Below the pieces are notes generated by a model, which saw only the letters and a program-made list of their open reading frames with translations, was not told the DNA's origin and did no database searches. DNA of 64,000 nt from Undaria pinnatifida (taxonomy: Eukaryota > Sar > Phaeophyceae > Laminariales > Alariaceae): the NCBI GenBank assembly GCA_012845835.1, contig JABAKD010000010.1, positions 2,351,501 to 2,415,500 on the forward strand, read 5' to 3'. The position numbers were made by a program, and so were the translations under genes. Of the stretch, positions 57,832 through 64,000 are shown piece after piece (positions within the stretch are counted from its first letter, which is position 1; each line of letters begins with the position of its first letter).

Positions 57832-60333
57832 CAAATTGGTGCTGTATCATCCTCTGTATGTAAGTACTAAAATAACAAAATAATAACAGAGCAGTACGTA
57901 CGGCGGCAGTGCAGCAGTGGGGACGGTGATACGCCCAAGCACCAGTGGGAGACCGGTATTTTAGACAAGAAAAAAGGTTCATCTCCCACAGGACGAAAGA
58001 AGACTCCCACGTACGGAACGGCCCGCCCACCCACCACGAACGACGCAGTGCACCCTACACCCACCCACCGACCAAACCTTCACGGTGAGGGTCCCTCTAT
58101 AGTGCGGGTTATATAGTGCGGGTGCCCGGTATAATGCGGGTGAAATCGCTTGGCACAACTTGGACCCCTCAATACTGCGGGTGCCGCACTATTCGAGGCA
58201 CGCCTGTATAGTGCGGGTTTGGTCGCTCTCAGAACCCTCTATAGCGCGGGTCTGACGTGATGACGGCCTAGATGCGCGGTCAAACCCGTAGACAAGTACT
58301 CGTACGGCATATATATGCGGCGAGGTGGAGGAGGAAGGCGAGAGCGAAATGAATCGCATCTGTCATACGTGCTCGAGAGGGCACGGATGCTGATGACCGA
58401 AGCGCATCCATCGAAGCCATCTCGCCAGACTGATGTCCGGGCGTATTTTTACGCGTAGATCAATGAGAGCCGTTTTGCTGCACATGTGTTGAATGAGTCG
58501 CGTTTTTTCGGGGTTTACTTCTTGTTTTTGTTCATAACTTCAAGCCAACCCCAATAACGTGGGTGGCATTGTGTAGTTTAGGGTGTTCTTCGAGACACTG
58601 AGGGAGAGCGTGCGGGAAGGACATTGGCTTGGGTCCTTATTGTTCCTGTGCTCTTTTTATTGAACGTGTTCCCCCCTGCTTTTTCTCTGTGGGTGTCTGG
58701 GTTTTGTGGAGAAGGTGTTTATTTTTGTATATATACGTGGACTCACGTGTTCGCTTTTGGAATGTTTTTTGGATAATTTCCTGCAGCTTTCATTGTAGGG
58801 TGTTCCCTTGTGATTTTTTTTCCATTGTCCACGGAACCGTCGATGCATAATGAAGCAACTACCATCGAGCTGTGCACAGACACACCTGTTGGGACACTCA
58901 CCGTTTATCCCGTAACAAGTCGTGGACCAAATACGCTCTCGGCTGTCCAGGATTTGGTTTTCACCGCTGTGCAGTACACCAGTACTGCACAGTGGTATTT
59001 GCGTCAACCTGCATGTTCTTTTCCTACCATTGAGCGGCGTCGAGCTTCTATCCGCGTGGCGACCCTGATATCTTTCCAACCCCTGGCTGGTTGCTGATAT
59101 CTATTGCATACACTATAGTGCCACCTTCATAACCGTCTTTTTTGTTTTTTCTTCATCCTCCGGCGGATGGGGAAAAATAAAGCTTTAGCTCACCACACTT
59201 CCACGTATTTTCACACGCGTCGTGTGTCGATTTAACTCAGTTGCTTTCGCAGCCCAACGCTAGCTGGCGCACCCTTCGGATCCCATTGTAGGTATAGCGT
59301 AATCTGTCCCTATCAGTGGTCTTCGTTACAACCCCGGCAGCGCAAGCTACGTCGTTGTTGCCTACGCCCGGCTCTTAATCCTAGTGATATCGCGAATAGT
59401 GCGCAACCCGCACTATTGAGGGTTCCAGAACCCCAATAGTGCGGGTATTCGCACTACGTATATAGGCGCTTATTTATACACTGCGGGTGCCCGCTATAGT
59501 GCGGGTGAAATCGCCTGGCACATACCCGCACTATAGAGGGACCCCCACTGTACTACATACAGCAGTGCAGCAGTACACCTGGTACGCCAGGAGCAGTTGG
59601 TTCTTGAGGACCTTGTACATGAAACAGGAAACAGACAGGGGGAGTTTCATTTTTTGACGATACTCAGCCATCTCGGGGAGCGAGGGAGCCGCTATCCCCC
59701 ACCCGCCCACCACTCACCATCCACCCACGGACCTACCCAGTACAGCAATGCAGCAGTACGTAAAGCAATACACCTGACAGGCGAGCAGCAGCCGATTCGT
59801 TGGTTACACTGCTCTCGGGCTGGGCGGGATTTGCAATTGTTTACTATTCCCCGCCACGCCGGGGGGCACGCGAAAAGCGCTCGCGTTGCTGATTCTGCGC
59901 ACGGCGAGCGGCGACGACTGGACGCTGCGGTGATCGGTCATGGTGTTGTTGTCCTTGGTGTTGGCGCAGGCGCGCTTGTCGTCTCGTGTCCATGGCTCAA
60001 GTGGCCCAATAGCAATTCCAAAGTTTAATATAGTTGGAGTTCGAATAAAACAAAAAGCGGGCAGCGACGAAGAAAATGCGGGGGGGGGGGGAAGCGAGCC
60101 GTGTCCGGGAGGGCGATTTCCACGTTTCCCCCTCGCCGAGGTGGGGCACCGACGCCCGTCATTTCGCCGGCACGTCGTAGTGCTGCTGTGCGGATGGAAC
60201 GTGGCGGCACCCCGAGGCCGCCGGAGGCCGAGTGGAGCTCGGGAGTCGCAGCTTTTTGGGGGGGGGTTTATAACCAAGATATTTTCAAGATGAAAAAAAA
60301 TGTCGCTACCACGACGTTAGCGTATTATATAAT
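57832..60333 (-). mobile_element. Element A, copy 2 (split by a pogo-like insertion)
   Basis: Inverted relative to 42757-44377. The matching parts are 57832-58080 and 59551-60333, separated by the insertion at 58081-59550. The first part covers AACAAATTGGTGCTGTATCA, GGAACGGCCCGCCCACC and GACCAAACCTT. The second covers ACTACATACAGCAG, CAAGGACCTTGTACATGAAA, CCATGGCTCAAGTGGCC and ACGTTAGCGTATTATATAAT. It lacks the TRIM-like insert of copy 1. A CTCACAGCTGG-family fragment adjoins it at 57750-57830 and a SINE adjoins its other end. Confidence 0.75.
58081..59550. mobile_element. Pogo-like (Tc1/mariner-type) non-autonomous DNA transposon
   Basis: Both ends carry GGGTCCCTCTATAGTGCGGG in inverted orientation: left 5'-CACGGTGA then GGGTCC, right (minus strand) 5'-CAGTGGG then GGTCC. 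Further ATAGTGCGGGT copies lie subterminally (58107, 58205, 58243, 59450, 59490). CAGTGG...CCTCTATA ends recall pogo/Tigger elements, which insert at TA. Copy 1 of element A keeps the empty site (minus-strand CCCTTACTACATAC). Here the right flank is TA and the left flank TT, consistent with a TA duplication with one base lost. No transposase frame was found. A single end of the 39607-40368 family lies inside at 59150-59255. Confidence 0.65.
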
Positions 60334-60334
60334 A

Positions 60335-60631
60335 GCCGGTCGCGCCGGTGGCGCATCAGGTTATCCTCGAGCCTGGTATAGGTCAGTTTCGTGAGATCGA
60401 GCCCCGCCGAGTGCATACTCGTACAAATTTGTTGGGAGTTTTTCTCGTGCACAAATTGACTTGCGGAAAGCCCGAGATCGTGAGTTGGCAACACTCGATG
60501 AAAAATCGACGAGCAGTGGGATTGCTGAACCCTATGCGCGATAAAAATTGAAGGCGAGAACCGGGGGGGAGAAGGGACGACACCTGTGACCACGGCTTGT
60601 CCAGAAGCTGGAAAGTAAAAGTGTGAAAAAT

Positions 60632-60693
<62 letters not shown>
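60335..60693 (+). mobile_element. tRNA-derived SINE, copy 3, full length with (TAA)n tail
   Basis: Head GGTCGCGCCGGTGGCGCATC with an A-box-like TGGCGCATCAGG and a B-box GAGATCGAGCCCC about 45 bp further on. A body of about 210 bp is shared with the copies at 26755 and 57240. The 3' end is GAAAGTAAAAGTGTGAAAAA followed by about 20 TAA units (60632-60692). This is the complete plan of a tRNA-derived SINE with a simple-repeat tail. It abuts the end of element A copy 2. Confidence 0.88.
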
Positions 60694-60696
60694 GGA

Positions 60697-60870
60697 TGCA
60701 CTCGTGGGGGCTCGAACCTAGACGTGCTTAGCTCAGATCCGGGGTCGCTACTCGTAAGCGGGCTCTTTTTCTCCCCACTGCTCTACTGCTGCGGTAGGTG
60801 CGTTCATTTTTATCGTGACAGAACTTCAGCATTTTCTTCCGTCGTCGACTCGCATCGAATTGTGGTTGCC
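60697..60870 (-). mobile_element. Possible second tRNA-derived SINE family
   Basis: On the minus strand, TAGGTTCGAGCCCCCACGAG supplies a B-box at 60700-60720. Sequence on the other side (TCTCCCCACTG and CGTCGACTCGCATCGAATTG) recurs at 36520-36575, together with CTCAGATCC(A/G)GGG at 36460. The two copies are short and diverged. A further tRNA-like TTTGAACCC on the plus strand at 60930-60945 may belong to a third remnant. Confidence 0.4.
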
Positions 60871-61598
60871 CACGCTACAGAGCGCTCTCCCTCTCGTTGG
60901 TGTCTCTAGAAAACAAAAATCTCCGTACCGAGATTTGAACCCATGACTCCAACCTCAATGTTTGTGTGTGCTATTTACATGTAACTGGTATTGCCAACAC
61001 CCATCTGCATGCAGTACAAGCAGTGTCCGTGCCAATGCCTCCTTCACTTTTGTGGTCACAAACTACGGAACAGAAATACACATTTCTAATACAGCGAGGT
61101 GATTGGGCGATGCTGGCAAAATTTAAATCAGTATGTATCATAGCGTTGGAGGTTTAATCACTGCTTGTTGTCTCACGTTGCACCCTTGAGGTCTTGCCAA
61201 AAATGTAGAGTCCGTGGTCACACCAAGGTGCAGGACCCCTATTAATCGGAAGATCCGAAAAAACAAATGAATTTAAAAATTCGGCCGGGAAATACTGCGC
61301 TTTCCCACCTAAAACGCACAAGACAGGCTGCAGTCACTCTGGAGATGAGGAATACCCCCTGGAAAAAAAACACCCATAGGTGGTACACGCATATATCACA
61401 GCTGACGCAATTTATGCCTCCACCAGAAACGTATAAAAGTGAAATCGGGAGTCAGCCTACGATGCGCCAGGTCCATACTGGTGCACACGTCTCCGTACTC
61501 GCGCCTGAAAAAAGCTACTATACCGCTTCCCACCCAACAAAAGACTGCCACGTATATATTGCACGTAGTATCACTACGCATACGCACGACAGACGCAA

Positions 61599-61770
61599 GT
61601 CAATTGAAAAGAAAACAAACAAAGAAAAGAAAAGAAGATGAATGAAAGAAAAGAAAAGAAAAGAAAAGGAAGCGAAAAAACGAAAAAGGAAAGGAACAAA
61701 AAGAAAAGACAAGAAAAGCAAGAAAAGACGAGACGAAAAGAGGAAGCAAGGAAAGGAAAAGAGGAGAAAA
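61599..61770. repeat. Polypurine AAAAG/GAAAA tract
   Basis: About 170 bp almost wholly purine on the plus strand, built of AAAAG units. Long purine tracts may form triplex DNA. The opposite-strand open frame rich in Phe/Leu/Ser is an artefact. Confidence 0.9.
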
Positions 61771-61977
61771 TGTCATACTAGCAGACCCTAGGAACTGATT
61801 AAAGACGGCATTGGGCTCATAGAGGGTATCAAGTGCATCATCAATGGCACTGGGGAGGGAACGTAACATGGCGAAGGAGTCAGGGTGGCCTTACGCTATC
61901 TTGTGACGGCCATTGGAAGGCCCACAAATTGCAAGACGATGATGGCCAGACCCAGACTTCAGTCTCTTGGGCATGAC

Positions 61978-62058
61978 GCCCCCCCTTCCCCCCCCCCCCC
62001 TTCCCCCCTCCCTCCCTCCTCCCTCCCCCTCTCTCCCCCCCCCCCGCCTCCCCCCTCA
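61978..62058. repeat. Poly-C/T tract
   Basis: About 80 bp of C runs with TT and TCC interruptions, next to the 3' end of the LINE remnant. Confidence 0.9.
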
Positions 62059-63660
62059 TACCGGCCGCTTAGAGATGCCGACGGTGGATGGCGCTGCCGC
62101 CACCTTTGCGCGTCGCTTTGCAGCTTTGCGTCTCTCCGTTTCATGCCTATTCCGCATGAACAACTCGGCTCCCTCCTCTGCTCGTCGAAACCATCTGCCG
62201 GCCTTCTGAGCAGCCTTTCGCCACTCTTCGAATTTCATTTCAGAGACCGACATATCCTCCTTCAGATGAACCATCCAGTCTTTTTCTTACCCTCCTGAGT
62301 AGCCCTTACCCCCAACAAGCCCCCCAAACATCACCCTCTGTGGCAGACGCTCCTCCCCCATACGTGCTACAAATCCCGCAAACAATATCCTCCGTTTGCG
62401 CACTATCGCCTCTATGCTCTCGGAAGCTGTCTTGGCAAGCGCGTCGGCGTACGATAGGGTGTGGTCGTCGCGCTTCGGCTTACGCCATCCGAGGCATCGG
62501 AGGAGCATGGAGTGGTGAACCCGTCGTAGCCTGTCATAGTCAGGCTTGTTCGGGCTCCACGTCACGCATCCGGAAAGCGGTGTCTCGACCACCTCAGCTT
62601 TCAGCAACCGCACCTTCAACCGTAAGCGCACACCCGGGCGATCATGGATTTCCGTCTTGTACCGCTGGAAGCACGCCCAGGCCCTCTGATTACGCCGCGT
62701 TATTTCAATGCTAAGGTCTCTGTCTGCGGTGATAGCCCCGCCCAAGTACACAAACTCGATTGTATACCTGGCCATCGCCATTGATTGTGAACGACACCTT
62801 CCCCACGCCTTTGGTTTGCAGGCACATATTCTCTGTTTTCACCTCGGAGACCGTAAACCCGGACGACGAGCCTCGCAGTCACGATCACCGTCATCATCCT
62901 CTCCAGCCCTCCTGATGGTCGCGATACGGTGCCCGCATCGTCCGCGTACAGCATACCCGACAATCTCTGCACCTCCTCCCCCTCCTTCCCCTCCGCCCGT
63001 CGTGTTTGGCTGTGCGTAAAGTGCCCTTGTTCTCGCCTTTCTCCTTCCGTTGGAGCTGCACCATGTTGTCCGTGATGGCAGCGAGGAAGCGTTTCTCGGC
63101 CACACAAAGCACCGCCGTGAAAAACATGTTGAACAGCAGTGGCGCGAGCACGCATGCTTGCCTGAGACCTTGCCCCACGTCGAACTTATCCGAGCACTCT
63201 CCATCACCCAACCGCACGCATGCTTGCATGCCGTCGTGGAATTGGCGGATGACGGCGAGCATTCTCGGTGGCACGCCAAAACGAGCAAAGACATCCCACA
63301 GAAGGGTTCGGTCGACGGTGTCATGCTTTGGTGAGGCCGATAAAGCACAAGTACAAGGGGGTATCCTTCCGCGCCAGTTCCTGCAGTCGTCGTACTCTAC
63401 GAACATCATGTCAACCGTCGAGCGTTGGGGTCTGAACCCACACTGTTCCTCCGGCAGAATGTTCTCGCGTTCGCAATAGTCACTCGGGCGACCCGCGGTG
63501 ACTTTAAGGAGTACTTTGCCGGCGTGAGCCACGAGGGAGATGCGACGATAATTGCCACACTCAGTCCGATCTTTCTTCTTGAGAAGCACCTTAATCGTTG
63601 CATCTTTCCATTGTTGCGGCACGCCACCTCCCCTCCACACAGCGACGATGATATTGAGTT
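62056..63660 (-). pseudogene. 5'-truncated, mutated LINE (non-LTR) reverse transcriptase
   Basis: Minus-strand frames give a non-LTR reverse transcriptase. They run from [20 protein letters not shown] and NYRRISL, through [44 protein letters not shown] and the intact catalytic LYADDAG, to a C-terminal region with FVYLGGAITADRD and RRVHHSMLLRCLGW. The coding is spread over at least three frames, so at least two frameshifts are present. An in-frame stop follows GGKGYSGG at 62287-62289, after which coding character resumes in the same frame to 62056. The endonuclease region is missing: the RT homology stops at 63660, where a repeat end of another family begins. It is therefore non-functional. 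Confidence 0.9.
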
Positions 63661-63662
63661 AA

Positions 63663-63755
63663 ATCGACACACGACGCGTATGAAAATACGTGGGAGTGTG
63701 GTGAGCTTAAGCTCTATTTTTCCACATCCGCCGGAGGATTATAAAAAAAAAAAAA
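63663..63755 (-). repeat. Solo end of the 39607-40368 element family
   Basis: TTAAATCGACACACGACGCG, AAAATACGTGGGAGTGTGGT, GAGCTTAAGCTCTA and CATCCGCCGGAGGA match the left end at 39610-39700. The matching right end, if any, would lie outside the window. Confidence 0.7.
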
Positions 63756-64000
63756 GAAGATATTGTGGAACTTTCCGAGAGTGTTCAATTCTCCTTCGTC
63801 GGCCAAAAGTATTAACACCAGGTGTCTGCGAACCACTGGGCGGACCGGTATTTTTTGTTGTTTGTACATGAAATTTCGTTTTTTCTTCTTCCTCTTGTTT
63901 TGTTCAGTAATACCTACGAGACGAAGAAGCGCAAAAGTGAAATACTATAGAAGCGCAAAAGTGGAATACTAATACTTGACTGATCACCATTAATACCAGG

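Noticed and set aside
60925-61000. tRNA gene on the minus strand near GGGTTCAAATC
   Set aside because: The T-loop word is present but the T stem pairs poorly and no matching acceptor or D arm was found. More likely a tRNA-derived repeat remnant.
61518-61869. Phe/Leu/Ser-rich minus-strand frames resembling membrane proteins
   Set aside because: They are the translation of the polypurine AAAAG tract on the other strand.

Overview
This is a eukaryotic nuclear window of gene-sparse, transposon-rich DNA. The genes are split by introns with GT donors and AG acceptors. Base composition is mixed, with many GTT, CAC, CAA, TAA and poly-C tracts, and there is a short internal run of TTAGGG-type telomere repeat (7924-7938). 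Together these suggest a stramenopile alga, most likely a brown alga. That assignment is inference from gene structure and style; no taxon-specific marker was tested.

Layout. (1) 1-1436 (+): the last three exons of a gene of unknown function that begins outside the window. (2) 1437-7462: intergenic, with a local duplication. (3) 7463-14764 (-): a complete ten-exon gene for the GTPase DRG2, 404 residues, reconstructed exon by exon with every junction in frame. (4) 14964-16326 (+): weak evidence for a small coiled-coil gene divergent from DRG2. (5) 16908-21820 (+): a six-exon gene for a 667-residue protein with four ankyrin repeats, a Ser/Asn/Gly-rich linker and a coiled coil. (6) 21821-31920: intergenic, with tandem repeats and one SINE. 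(7) 31921-53715 (-): a NYN-domain (LabA/DUF88-type) putative ribonuclease gene. Its first two exons lie at 53.1-53.7 kb and its long last exon at 31.9-33.7 kb. The 19.4 kb between them is one intron, or two with a missed small exon, packed with nested mobile elements. (8) 54601-54789 (+): the probable first exon of a gene divergent from the NYN gene. (9) 54790-64000: more mobile DNA, including a pogo-like element inserted in another repeat, tRNA-derived SINEs and a 5'-truncated, mutated LINE.

The main interest is the mobile-element archaeology. It includes a TRIM-like element with 78-bp direct terminal repeats, a polypurine tract and a 4-bp target duplication. It also includes a nested pair of elements with long terminal inverted repeats, a pogo-like insertion whose empty site is preserved in a sister copy, a SINE with pol III boxes and a (TAA)n tail, and an oversupply of the word TACCAGGTA. 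No CRISPR array, operon or viral gene was seen. The host genes are housekeeping or regulatory and show no joint pathway.
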